This document shows, piece after piece, positions 8,885-20,698 of a stretch of 64,000 bases of DNA (positions are counted from its first letter, which is position 1; every line of letters starts with the position of its first letter). The position numbers and the translations under genes were made by a program. The stretch comes from Trichlorobacter ammonificans (lineage in GTDB: Bacteria; Desulfobacterota; Desulfuromonadia; Geobacterales; Pseudopelobacteraceae): NCBI RefSeq assembly GCF_933509905.1, contig NZ_OW150024.1, positions 2,994,984-3,058,983 of the forward strand, read 5' to 3'. A model generated the notes under the pieces. That model had not been told where the DNA came from and did not search any database. It saw only the letters and a list, made by a program, of their open reading frames with translations.

Positions 8885-9430
8885 TCATCGCCGCCGTTTG
8901 CCGTGCCCTTTGCCGGCCTGCCGGAACTCCCAGGGGGGCTGGGGGTTGGACTGCCGCCAGAGCCCCAGCCGCCTGCGGCGGGCCTGCTCCTCCAGGCCGA
9001 TATACCGGGAGGCGTAGGGGCCGTCCAGATAGTGACGGTAGGCCCAGGCCATCCCCTCGGCAACCATCTCGGCGTTAATGTCGCGCTGTCCCTGGCGCAC
9101 CACTGCCACCGCCCGGCCGTACTGGTCCCGCTCCCGTACCTCCAGCAGCACCTCCCGCCCCAGCAGCTTGTACATCAGCACCCGCTTTGCCTGACTGCCG
9201 AAGGGCTGGGCCGCCCGGTCCGGCTTGCGGGTCTCCGGGGCATCGATGCCGTAGAGCCGCACCTTGAGCCGGCCGTCGCTGCGAGTCACCACCAGCACGG
9301 TGTCGCCGTCGTACACCTCCCGCACCATCCCCTGGATCGTCTGGCCCGCCGAAACCGGCAGCGGCAGCAGCACCAGCAACAGCAGCACCAGCAACAGCAG
9401 CACCAGCAACAGCAGCACCAGATATCTCAT
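8885..9430 (-). CDS. Secreted thermonuclease-family (SNase) protein
   Basis: 181 residues. A long leucine/valine signal sequence (about 1-28, ending VSA-G) is followed by an SNase fold: VYDGDTVLV (metal-binding Asp), VRLYGIDAPE (catalytic Arg), ERDQYGR and AEGMAWAYR. Staphylococcal-nuclease relatives cleave DNA and RNA with calcium. The hydrophobic core is encoded by a 15-bp tandem repeat (see the repeat at 9362-9421). The start ATG overlaps the stop of the U32 gene as ATGA, so the two are co-translated. Likely periplasmic or extracellular nucleic-acid scavenging. Confidence 0.92.
   Translation of the reverse strand: MRYLVLLLLVLLLLVLLLLVLLPLPVSAGQTIQGMVREVYDGDTVLVVTRSDGRLKVRLYGIDAPETRKPDRAAQPFGSQAKRVLMYKLLGREVLLEVRERDQYGRAVAVVRQGQRDINAEMVAEGMAWAYRHYLDGPYASRYIGLEEQARRRRLGLWRQSNPQPPWEFRQAGKGHGKRRR
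9362..9421 (-). repeat. 15-bp tandem repeat encoding the signal-peptide core
   Basis: Read on the minus strand, CTGGTGCTGCTGTTG occurs three times exactly (9421-9377), followed by a fourth copy differing in the last bases. Each unit encodes Leu-Val-Leu-Leu-Leu. Loss or gain of a unit keeps the frame and changes the hydrophobic length by five residues. Confidence 0.9.
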
Positions 9431-11808
9431 GCCAGCCCCCGCTCGTAGTTGAAAAGGGTCGTACCGCTCAAGGGCCGGTCACCCCGCCAGGCCGCCACGA
9501 CGGCGTCCCGCTCCTGGGGCGCTGTTTCCGACAGATCAAGCAGAAAGGAGCTGCACCCCATGCGACGCAGCTCTGCCAGGTGACCGATGAGGGAGAAGGG
9601 GGTGGCGGCGGAGATCACGGTCATCCCCTGCTGCCCCCTGACGGTATAGAGCTCCCCCCGGTCCGACTGCACTGCCCCGCCACTTACCTCTTTCATCCTG
9701 ATCCGCGTGGTCATCACCTCCACCGGGCCGTAGACCATGACCGTGCGGGAGAGCGGCAGATCGGCGGCCAAAAGCTCCGCCAGGTTGTCCCGGTCGTCCT
9801 CCAGGCAGAGGGTGGCCCGCTCCGCCCCCAGCTCCCGCCAGCAGTGCAGGGCCTGGGAGTTGAGTGAGAAGAGCCGGTAACCGATGGAAAGCCGCACCTC
9901 CGGCAGGGGGGCCAGCAGCGGCAGGTGGCCGTGGTTGGTGGCCTCGAACCGCCGAAAACCGTGGTCGTGCAGGGTGGTCAGCAGCTCGCGGTAGAGCGGC
10001 AGGTCGGCATCGAACACCATAAACGGCAGTTGCCAGACGATCCTCCCGGCATCCCCCCGCAGACGGGCAAGAAGGTGCGGCAGGGCATGGGCCGCCGCCC
10101 TGTGCAGGGGGACCACCGCGGTGTCTGCCTGGGACAGGGCCCAGCGCACCTCCTCCGGCCGGGCCACCCGGATCAGCAACTCCTCCTTTTCTCCCTGGTT
10201 GCCGTGGCGAGCCCCGGCCTGCAGGGCCGCCAGGGCCGCACTCCTGGCGGCTCCGATCAGCCGTTTCTGTTCGCCGCCCCCCTCCTGCTCCAGCCGGTGG
10301 TACAGTTCCCGGCGGATTTCCTTCAGCCGGGCCGGCGGGATGAAAAGCGGCGGGAAGTCCGGCGCCCGCAGCTCTTCCAGCCGAAAGGGGGTCTCGCCGG
10401 TTTCGCCGAAGCGGGAACGCAGCACCTCCTCCATGGCGGCGGTGCGGGCAGGTTCCAGTTCCCCCAGGGCGAAACCATAGGTAAAGACCGCGGCCCCCAG
10501 CCGGGCAACGGCGGTCAGGGTCCAGGAGCCGGCCTGGTCGGCCCTGCAGGATAGCTCCAGTCGCACCCCCAGCCGGTCCGGACCGGCGGCCTTCAGCTTG
10601 CGCAGGGCTGCCTCGTCACTCAGGCCAAAGGCATCGGCGGCCCCCACCTTGAAGAGGGCATCGCCGACAGCGGCCGTGAACGGACAGGCCACCTCCACCA
10701 TGGCACCGCCGGGGCACTCCTGCACCTTTTTCCGCTGGCTGTACAGCTCCCGCAGGGTCCAGGCCTGGCCGGCCATGTCGCTCTTGGGCTGCAGCCGCAG
10801 CCGGTCGCCGACCCGCAACGAATCGCGGGTTTCAAAGAGAATCCTGCCGCCCCCCACCCGCTTCACTTCACCGGTAAAGCGGCCGGTCCCCCCCCGCAGC
10901 CAGGGATTGGCAATATCGGCCGGTTCCCGTCCGGCCAGGAAGCCCTTGGTGGGGGCACGGCCAAAGGAGTCCTTCAGCAGTCCCTTGGCTGCGGCCAGCG
11001 CCTCCTTCCGTCCCTCCGGCGCCGCATCCAGTACCAGCCGGTAGGCGGCAACCACCTTGGCCACGTAGTCGGCCGACTTCATCCGCCCCTCGATCTTCAG
11101 GGACCTGACCCCGGCTGCCACCAGCTCCGGCACCATTTCGATGGAGGAGAGGTCGTTGGGGGAGAAGAAGTACCCCTCCTTGCCCCGATGGCTGTAGAGA
11201 CGCCGGCAGGGCTGGGCGCAGCGTCCCCGGTTGCCGCTGTGTCCCCCCAGGAGCGACGAGAAATGACACTGGCCGGAAACGCAAAAACAGAGCGCGCCGT
11301 GGACGAACACCTCCAGCTCGGCGCGACATTGGCCGGCAATGGCTGCAATATCGAAGAGTTGCAGTTCACGGGCCAGCACCACCCGTTCAAAGCCCAGCTC
11401 CTCAAGTTGCAGCACGCCGGGCAGGTTGTGGATGGTCATCTGGGTGGAGGCGTGCAGCGGAATGGAGGGAAAATGGGTACGCACCAGCCGGGCCACCGCC
11501 ATATCCTGGACAATCACCCCGTCCACCCGCAGCCGCGCCAGCTCCGCCAGGGTTTCCACCAGCTGGGGTAGCTCCCGCTCCTTCACCAGGGTGTTCAGGG
11601 TGATATACATTCGCCGTCCCTTGCTGTGGGCATAGGCCAGCATCCGTTCCATCTGGCCCAGGGTAAAATTCTTGGCCCGGGCCCGGGCGGAGAACTCCCG
11701 CAGGCCCGCGTAGACCGCATCGGCACCGGACTCCATGGCGGCGAAGAACGCTTCCAGGGAGCCGCAGGGGGCCAGCAGCTCCGGCTTATTCCGCAATAAG
11801 GCGCTCAA
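9427..11808 (-). CDS. U32 family protein with DUF3656-type C-terminus (RlhA-like)
   Basis: 793 residues from the chosen start. The N-terminal half is a U32 domain ([53 protein letters not shown]) containing the cysteine cluster that in RlhA-type enzymes is needed for 23S rRNA hydroxycytidine formation. The C-terminal half resembles DUF3656. The frame is open to 11871, but a TTG at 11808 has AGGAG 5 nt upstream and directly precedes the first conserved block; the ATG at 11871 would overlap hslO by 86 nt. RNA modification is favoured over the historical peptidase label; substrate unproven. Confidence 0.85.
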   Translation of the reverse strand: MSALLRNKPELLAPCGSLEAFFAAMESGADAVYAGLREFSARARAKNFTLGQMERMLAYAHSKGRRMYITLNTLVKERELPQLVETLAELARLRVDGVIVQDMAVARLVRTHFPSIPLHASTQMTIHNLPGVLQLEELGFERVVLARELQLFDIAAIAGQCRAELEVFVHGALCFCVSGQCHFSSLLGGHSGNRGRCAQPCRRLYSHRGKEGYFFSPNDLSSIEMVPELVAAGVRSLKIEGRMKSADYVAKVVAAYRLVLDAAPEGRKEALAAAKGLLKDSFGRAPTKGFLAGREPADIANPWLRGGTGRFTGEVKRVGGGRILFETRDSLRVGDRLRLQPKSDMAGQAWTLRELYSQRKKVQECPGGAMVEVACPFTAAVGDALFKVGAADAFGLSDEAALRKLKAAGPDRLGVRLELSCRADQAGSWTLTAVARLGAAVFTYGFALGELEPARTAAMEEVLRSRFGETGETPFRLEELRAPDFPPLFIPPARLKEIRRELYHRLEQEGGGEQKRLIGAARSAALAALQAGARHGNQGEKEELLIRVARPEEVRWALSQADTAVVPLHRAAAHALPHLLARLRGDAGRIVWQLPFMVFDADLPLYRELLTTLHDHGFRRFEATNHGHLPLLAPLPEVRLSIGYRLFSLNSQALHCWRELGAERATLCLEDDRDNLAELLAADLPLSRTVMVYGPVEVMTTRIRMKEVSGGAVQSDRGELYTVRGQQGMTVISAATPFSLIGHLAELRRMGCSSFLLDLSETAPQERDAVVAAWRGDRPLSGTTLFNYERGLA

Positions 11809-12637
11809 GCTCGCTCCTGTCAATTCGATACTGTTTTTTACAGAATTCACAGCCAACCTCGGCCCCGCCATCCTGCTCGATCATTTTCCGCAGCTCCTCT
11901 TTTCCCACCGACATCACGGCCCGCTCCACCTTCTCACGGGAACAGCCGCAGCGAAAAAAGAGCTCGTTCGACTCCAGCGGGTAGTGTTCAACGTCAGCAA
12001 GCAGCAGCTCCAGCAGCTCCTCCGGCGATGTCCCGCCGGACAGCAGCGTGCTCAGCGGCGGCATTTTCTCAAGAACGGCCATGATCGCCTCAACCGCCGC
12101 CTCGTCCGACGGCGGCAGCGACTGGATCAGAAAGCCGCCCGCCACGCCGATCCGGCCATCCTCGGTCAGGGTGGCGGCCAGGCCCACTGCCGAGGGGATC
12201 TGCTCGGAATCGGTCAGGTAGTACGCCAGGTCTTCGGCGATCTCGCTGGTGTAGAGCTGCACCGTGCCGCTGTAGGGCTCCTTCAAGCGCAGGTCCTTGG
12301 TGACGGTCAGGAAGCCGGCACGGCCTATGGCCGTTGCCACGCTGTCCGCCACGGCATCCGGCACCGCGACCGTGGCCCGCAAGGCGCCGTCCCAGTCCGC
12401 CTCGGCGATCAGCTTTTTCAGCGGCCCGTTCCCCTCGAACTTGAGTGCCAGCCGCTGCCCCTGTTTGAGAATACTGCCCAGCAGGGCAGCGCCGGACAGC
12501 GCCCTCCCCAGAGCCAGGGACACCACCGGCGATGCCCCCTGCAGAAAGCAGATGTCGTTGGTCAGGCCGGTGGTCACACAGGCCACGGCCCTGATTTTTC
12601 CTTTGGCCGTCATGGCCCGGGCAATATGGTCGTTCAT
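11786..12637 (-). CDS. hslO: Redox-regulated chaperone Hsp33
   Basis: 283 residues. Cytosolic holdase activated when oxidants release zinc from four cysteines; both pairs are visible near the C-terminus as CGC (FFRCGCSRE) and CEFC, in the usual CxC-x(27-32)-CxxC layout. Start ATG 12637 has AAGGGA upstream; a longer frame to 12832 would run into the outer-membrane protein gene and has no family support. The C-terminus overlaps the start of the U32 gene. Sits behind the barrel gene by 19 nt, so probably co-transcribed. Confidence 0.95.
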   Translation of the reverse strand: MNDHIARAMTAKGKIRAVACVTTGLTNDICFLQGASPVVSLALGRALSGAALLGSILKQGQRLALKFEGNGPLKKLIAEADWDGALRATVAVPDAVADSVATAIGRAGFLTVTKDLRLKEPYSGTVQLYTSEIAEDLAYYLTDSEQIPSAVGLAATLTEDGRIGVAGGFLIQSLPPSDEAAVEAIMAVLEKMPPLSTLLSGGTSPEELLELLLADVEHYPLESNELFFRCGCSREKVERAVMSVGKEELRKMIEQDGGAEVGCEFCKKQYRIDRSELERLIAE

Positions 12638-12656
12638 GGTTGTTTCGTTCCCTTTG

Positions 12657-13916
12657 CTAAAACATTTTTGACCAGAGCAGCAGCAGGCCACTGCCGGAGC
12701 TGCCGTTCCTGAGGATACCGAAGTCCCGCGAAAACTCCAGGTAGAGGGTACTGTCCCAGGGGAGGCCGCTGGTGAGTCCCACTGAAAGCGCCTCACCCCG
12801 CTCCTGTTCAAAGGCGAAGAAATTGGCGGCATGCTGGAAATCGCGGTTGATCCAGGCTACGGTTCCCCGCAGGTGCAGATAGAGAAAGAACTGCAGCTCC
12901 CTGCGGTATTCGAGGGTGCCGACGACATAATCGGCAACCGTAAACTGGTTGAACAGCGCTCCGGGATAGGGGGTGCGCCACAGATCGTCACTCTCGTTGG
13001 GAAACGGTCCGCCACCGATTTTAAAGCCTGAGTAGCGATCAAGCTGCGCTTTGGGTGAAAAACCGCCATAGACGCTGGCAATCAAGCGGTCCCGTTCCGA
13101 CAATCCCGGCACCGGCAGGGCCGCCGCACCGTAACCGGAAATCTTCAGGTACTGTTGCGTGTCCCCTTTGCTGAAATGGAAGGAGCCATAGCTGGAGTCG
13201 CTCCACGGTGAACGGTAGGCCCACTCCAGGTCGGCTCCGGCGGCGAATCCCCGGTGGGGCAGCTCCATGATATTGCGCCGCATGCCGTCGTAACGCACCC
13301 GCAGCCGCATGCCATTTTCCCAGGTATCGGGGGGAAGCCTGACCTCCGGCCCGGTGTCGGGAGTCCGCCGGTTGTACAGGTAGGTGCCGGTGTAGAACAG
13401 CTGCAGCCGCAGGTCGTTGTCGCTCTGAAACGGCGCCACCGGCAGCCGGTAGCCGAGCCCGAGCCAAGCCGTGCCGTACCCCCAGACTGCCGATGTCGCT
13501 TCGATCGCCTTACCGTTCAGAATCTCTTCCTGGGGAAACGGATTGGTATAGTTCTCGAGGTGCCCCAACAACTCGAGACCATTAGCCATCTTCAAGGCTC
13601 CGTCCCACTCGTTGTAAAACAGGCTGAACACCAGCCGGGAGCGGTAGGCTTCCGTTTCCTTGCGCCAGTAAAGGGCCGTAATCGGCAGAATATCCGTACT
13701 GCCGAGCGAGGGAGCATAGAGGGTGGTTCCCACGGTCAGCGCCAGAACGTTGCTGCGGTCGCGTGCCCCCACCTCCACTCGCTTGCCGAGCACCGTTGTC
13801 GCGAGCGGCTCACCTGCCAGGGGAGTGCGATAGCCATCGTCGGCAGAGACGTTGTTCGCCAGCAACAGCGCCGCCGGTATCGTCAAGGCACGAATAGCTC
13901 CGACCAGCGTTCCCAT
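12657..13916 (-). CDS. Outer-membrane beta-barrel protein (Omp85 barrel-like), unassigned
   Basis: About 419 residues from ATG 13916, chosen because GGAGG lies 7 nt upstream; an ATG 6 nt earlier is too close to it. A cleavable signal (to about VSA) precedes a mature protein rich in aromatic, alternating polar/hydrophobic strands (e.g. [43 protein letters not shown]). It ends with Phe (LLLLWSKMF), the C-terminal signature recognised by BamA. Strand pattern and GF-containing loops recall Omp85/surface-antigen barrels without POTRA domains. Substrate and role unknown. Confidence 0.7.
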   Translation of the reverse strand: MGTLVGAIRALTIPAALLLANNVSADDGYRTPLAGEPLATTVLGKRVEVGARDRSNVLALTVGTTLYAPSLGSTDILPITALYWRKETEAYRSRLVFSLFYNEWDGALKMANGLELLGHLENYTNPFPQEEILNGKAIEATSAVWGYGTAWLGLGYRLPVAPFQSDNDLRLQLFYTGTYLYNRRTPDTGPEVRLPPDTWENGMRLRVRYDGMRRNIMELPHRGFAAGADLEWAYRSPWSDSSYGSFHFSKGDTQQYLKISGYGAAALPVPGLSERDRLIASVYGGFSPKAQLDRYSGFKIGGGPFPNESDDLWRTPYPGALFNQFTVADYVVGTLEYRRELQFFLYLHLRGTVAWINRDFQHAANFFAFEQERGEALSVGLTSGLPWDSTLYLEFSRDFGILRNGSSGSGLLLLWSKMF

Positions 13917-13947
13917 CTGCATTCCTCCAACCGGAAGCCCGAAAAAC

Positions 13948-13975
13948 AAAGCCCCGCAGAGTGCTCTGCGGGGCT
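13948..13975 (-). terminator. Rho-independent terminator after nifJ
   Basis: On the minus strand AGCCCCGCAGAG (13975-13964) pairs with CTCTGCGGGGCT (13961-13950) around a 2-nt loop, then TTTGTTTTT. A 12-bp perfect stem 28 nt after the nifJ stop. Confidence 0.9.
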
Positions 13976-14003
13976 GAATTGTAGCATCAGTTCGTGCGGG
14001 AGA

Positions 14004-17585
<3,582 letters not shown>

Positions 17586-17637
17586 GCTGCTCCTCCTTAT
17601 GGTCTGGTACACAGGTCCGCTTACGCTGTGAAACTCC

Positions 17638-18231
17638 CTATAATTCGCTTCGTCCCTTGAGGGCCCACTGTACGGTGGCCGGATCGACATATTCGATATC
17701 ACTGCCCAGCGGGATGCCGTGGGCGAGACGGGTAACCCTGACTCCCAGTGGCTTCAGCTGGCGGGCCAGGTAGAGCGCAGTGGTTTCACCCTCCACGGAG
17801 AAGTTGGTGGCAATCACCACCTCCTCGACCCCGCCCCGACCAACCCGCTCCAGCAGCTCGTCAATGCGCAGGTCCGACGGGTTGACCCCGCGCAACGGCG
17901 AAATCGCCCCTTGCAGCACATGGTAGCTGCCGGAAAAGGCGTTGCTCCGCTCCAGAGCCAGCAGGTCCTGCGACGTCTCCACCACGCAGATGACCGCGCT
18001 GTCCCTTCCCCCGGCACAGAGGGGGCAGGGGTCCTGCTCGGCTAGGGCAAAGCAGACGGAGCAGGGACGCACCTGGTCGCGGACCTGGAGCAGTGCTTCG
18101 GCAAGCGACTCAAGACCGCGAGGGGACTTGAGCAGGTGAAACGCCAGACGCAGAGCGGTACGCTCCCCAATGCCGGGAAGCTTTTTCAGCTCTCCCACCA
18201 GCCGATTCAAGGCCGGCGCATGTTGTACCAT
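17638..18231 (-). CDS. recR: Recombination mediator RecR
   Basis: 197 residues. Acts with RecF/RecO to load RecA on gapped DNA. Helix-hairpin-helix (KKLPGIGERTALRLAFHLL), zinc finger with four cysteines (CSVC...CPLC, about 57-72), then a TOPRIM domain (VVETSQDLLALE...). Sits in the dnaX-ybaB-recR order found widely. It has its own TATAAT inside an inverted repeat upstream, so it may be transcribed independently of ybaB. Confidence 0.97.
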   Translation of the reverse strand: MVQHAPALNRLVGELKKLPGIGERTALRLAFHLLKSPRGLESLAEALLQVRDQVRPCSVCFALAEQDPCPLCAGGRDSAVICVVETSQDLLALERSNAFSGSYHVLQGAISPLRGVNPSDLRIDELLERVGRGGVEEVVIATNFSVEGETTALYLARQLKPLGVRVTRLAHGIPLGSDIEYVDPATVQWALKGRSEL

Positions 18232-18248
18232 ACTTCACCACCCAGATA

Positions 18249-18289
18249 AAACCATTTTTTAAAATTATAGCGCGGTTAAAAAATGGTTT
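18249..18289 (-). promoter_or_regulatory. Inverted repeat enclosing a TATAAT -10 box upstream of recR
   Basis: AAACCATTTTTTAA (18249-18262) and TTAAAAAATGGTTT (18276-18289) are perfect 14-bp complements with a 13-nt centre. On the minus strand the centre holds TATAAT (18269-18264), placing transcription start near 18257 and a leader of about 26 nt before the recR ATG. The -35 region is weak (CTCAAA), as expected of a regulated promoter. The sequence is far more AT-rich than its surroundings. Confidence 0.5.
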
Positions 18290-18363
18290 GAGCACTACAG
18301 CACAAGACTCTTTATTTTCTTTTATATCAGCTGGTTGCTTTACAGCCTGAATAAAACCCGTGC

Positions 18364-18678
18364 TTAGAACAGGCCGGGGATATTCAGGCCGCCGGTGATC
18401 TTGGACATCTCGGATGAAATCTCGGCATGAACCTTTTTCAACGCCTCATTCACCGCCGCCATAATCAGGTCCTGCAGCATCTCCACATCGGTGGGATCCA
18501 CCGCTTCCGGCTTGATCACCAGCGATTTGATCTCGTTCTTGCCGCTCACCATCACGCTTACGGCGCCGCCGCCGGCGGTGGCTTCCGCGGTTCGGTTCGC
18601 CGCCTCTTCCTGCAGCTTGGCCATCTTCTGCTGCATCATCTGGGCCTGCTTCATGATGCCCGCCAATCCTTTTGACAT
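18364..18678 (-). CDS. ybaB: YbaB/EbfC nucleoid-associated protein
   Basis: 104 residues. Small dimeric DNA-binding protein, family YbaB/EbfC. Visible are the N-terminal MSKGLAGIMKQAQMMQQKMAKLQEE helix, a GGGAVSVMVSGKNEIKSLVI strand pair and the DLIMAAVNEAL helix. Located between dnaX and recR as in most bacteria; the gap to dnaX is 31 nt and to recR 132 nt. Confidence 0.96.
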   Translation of the reverse strand: MSKGLAGIMKQAQMMQQKMAKLQEEAANRTAEATAGGGAVSVMVSGKNEIKSLVIKPEAVDPTDVEMLQDLIMAAVNEALKKVHAEISSEMSKITGGLNIPGLF

Positions 18679-18709
18679 AGGGTACTCCTCCTTCTCGCGT
18701 TATATCGGG

Positions 18710-20389
18710 TTACAGTTCCTTGATCTCCACGATTTCCCCCTCTAGGAGGCGAATTGCCTCCGTCACAACGGGGTTTTCCAGCACTTCCCGGCGGATGGCT
18801 TCGCGCCGTTCCTGTTGCTCACGGCTTTTTTTTTCCGCCAGCGACAGCGGCTGCCTCTCCTGCTCCACCGAACGGATGACCGTTACGGACACGGTGGTCT
18901 CCTGCCCGGCAAAATCAGCCGCCAGCCGGCGCAGCCGCGCCAGATTTTCGGCATCCTGCATGGAACTCAAGTGAAAAGAGCCCTCGGGAAAGCCGATCTC
19001 GATCCGCTCCTGCGTATACTGAACCGGCGAACCGTGTTCCAAGGCGCCGCCTAGGATCGGGTTCTGGCTGCGGCAAAACTCGACGAAACGCTCCCAAGTG
19101 CCGCCGGTGCCCGGAGCAGCAACAGGTGCCGCGGCTGCCGGGGCAGCGATCGGTTCCTCCGGACGGGAACGAGGTGAGGGGCGGGATGGGGTCGCCGGAG
19201 CGGCAATCGCTGATGACGGTGCCGCCGACAACCGGGGCGCCGCCGGCAGGCCGGCTTCAAGCTGCCTGAGCCGCTCGATCAGCGGCTGAATCGGCAGCAC
19301 CGGCTGCAACGTCGCCATTTTCAGCAGGGCCATCTCCAGCAGCAGCCGGGGGAAGGAGGACTGGGCCATGCCGCTTTCAGCCTGCACCAACAGGGTCAGG
19401 CGCCGCTGGATATCCGAAGGTTGCTGGTCCGCGGCCTGCTGACGCAGCTCGGTCAGCTCCGCCTCCGCCAGGTCCAGGATCTCCTCCGGTTTGGCCACCG
19501 AGCGGATGATCAGCAGGTTACGGAAATGGGCGATCAACTCCTGAGTGAACTGGCGGATGTTGTAGCCGAAGGCATCCACCCGCCGGACTCCCTGCAGCGT
19601 TTCCTGGGCATCCCCGGCAAAAACCGCGGCGGACAGCTCCGCCAGCAGGCGCCGGTCCACCACCCCCACCAGGGTGGCCACATCATCGTCGGCCACGGTA
19701 CTGCCGCAGAAGGCCAGCACCTGGTCGAAGCAGGAGAGGGTATCCCGCATGCTGCCGTCCCCCTTGCGGGCGATCATGGCCAGGGCGCTGTCGCTGATGT
19801 TGATCCCCTCGACGGTGGAAATTTCGCGCAGCCGCGCCATCAGCCGGGCCAGGGATATCCGCTTGAAATCGAAGCGCTGACAGCGGGAGAGGATGGTGAT
19901 CGGTACCTTGTGCGGCTCGGTGGTGGCGAAGATGAACTTGACGTGGGGGGGCGGCTCCTCCAGGATCTTCAACAGGGCGTTGAAGGCGTTGGTGGAGAGC
20001 ATGTGCACTTCGTCGATGATGTAGATCTTATAGCGGCTGTGGGAGGGGAGGTAGCGGCTGTTGTCCCGCAGCTCCCGGACGTCGTCCACCCCGGTGTTGG
20101 AGGCACCGTCGATCTCGAAGACGTCGGTGGAGGTGCCGTCGGTGATCTCCCGGCAAAGGTGGCAGACGTTACAGGGTTCCGTTGACGGCCCCTGCTCGCA
20201 GTTGAGTGCCTTGGCCAGGATGCGGGCGGAACTGGTCTTGCCCACCCCCCGGGCGCCGGTGAACAGAAAGGCGTGGGCAACCCGGCCGCTGTCGATGGCG
20301 TTCTGCAGGGTGCGGCTGACATGTTCCTGGCCGGTCAGGTCTGCAAAGGTCTGGGGGCGGTATTTACGGGCGAGAACGACGTAGGACAC
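18710..20389 (-). CDS. dnaX: DNA polymerase III subunit gamma/tau
   Basis: 559 residues. Clamp-loader ATPase: YRPQTFADLTGQEHV, Walker A GARGVGKTSSA, a zinc module with four cysteines (CEQGPSTEPCNVCHLC), and the DEVHMLS Walker B. An Ala/Pro-rich linker (about residues 385-430) precedes the tau-specific polymerase-binding end. GTG 20389 gives the conserved start SYVVLARKYRP and has AGGT upstream; the ATG-containing extension to 20458 would run into the SRP RNA gene and is rejected. Confidence 0.95.
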   Translation of the reverse strand: MSYVVLARKYRPQTFADLTGQEHVSRTLQNAIDSGRVAHAFLFTGARGVGKTSSARILAKALNCEQGPSTEPCNVCHLCREITDGTSTDVFEIDGASNTGVDDVRELRDNSRYLPSHSRYKIYIIDEVHMLSTNAFNALLKILEEPPPHVKFIFATTEPHKVPITILSRCQRFDFKRISLARLMARLREISTVEGINISDSALAMIARKGDGSMRDTLSCFDQVLAFCGSTVADDDVATLVGVVDRRLLAELSAAVFAGDAQETLQGVRRVDAFGYNIRQFTQELIAHFRNLLIIRSVAKPEEILDLAEAELTELRQQAADQQPSDIQRRLTLLVQAESGMAQSSFPRLLLEMALLKMATLQPVLPIQPLIERLRQLEAGLPAAPRLSAAPSSAIAAPATPSRPSPRSRPEEPIAAPAAAAPVAAPGTGGTWERFVEFCRSQNPILGGALEHGSPVQYTQERIEIGFPEGSFHLSSMQDAENLARLRRLAADFAGQETTVSVTVIRSVEQERQPLSLAEKKSREQQERREAIRREVLENPVVTEAIRLLEGEIVEIKEL

Positions 20390-20424
20390 GGGTGGATACC
20401 TGAATGAATCTGCATAGCGTTTAT

Positions 20425-20546
20425 GGGCGGAGATGATAGCCGGGCTGGCCTGCGGCACACAGCGACAGCCGCTGCCGTTGCTTCCTTCCGGACCTGGCGG
20501 GGTTCACGGCCTGCCGTTGCGCAGGGCCCGGCTATCATCTCCGCCC
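20425..20546 (-). ncRNA. ffs: Signal recognition particle RNA (bacterial small type)
   Basis: On the minus strand the sequence carries the invariant SRP apical signature CAGGTCCGGAAGGAAGCA (about 20496-20479), flanked by CCCGCC and the complementary GGCAGC side. The ends, 20546-20526 and 20445-20425, are perfect 21-nt complements forming the closing stem of a single long hairpin. Location immediately upstream of dnaX matches many bacteria. Exact mature ends are uncertain; the transcript binds Ffh, and its receptor FtsY is encoded at 35.3 kb. Confidence 0.93.
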
Positions 20547-20582
20547 ACAAACAGTACCGGCGAAGCGTCTGGGCAGATCATC

Positions 20583-20612
20583 TGCATACCATAACTGCCA
20601 CCGGTTTGTCAA
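20583..20612 (-). promoter_or_regulatory. Candidate promoter for the SRP RNA
   Basis: TTGACA (20612-20607, minus strand), 18-bp spacer, TATGCA (20588-20583). The -35 is perfect and the -10 weak; the start would lie about 30 nt before the predicted RNA, implying 5' processing. Confidence 0.45.
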
Positions 20613-20698
20613 AACCTGTCGGACGCTTGCGAAATGGCGCTCCCATGATAAACTGAGAATCTGTACCAGCCCTCCTCCGAAGGACGGACCATCACCCC

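Noticed and set aside
9362..9421. Reading the 15-bp repeat as a CRISPR array
   Set aside because: Repeat units are contiguous with no spacers and lie within a coding signal peptide.
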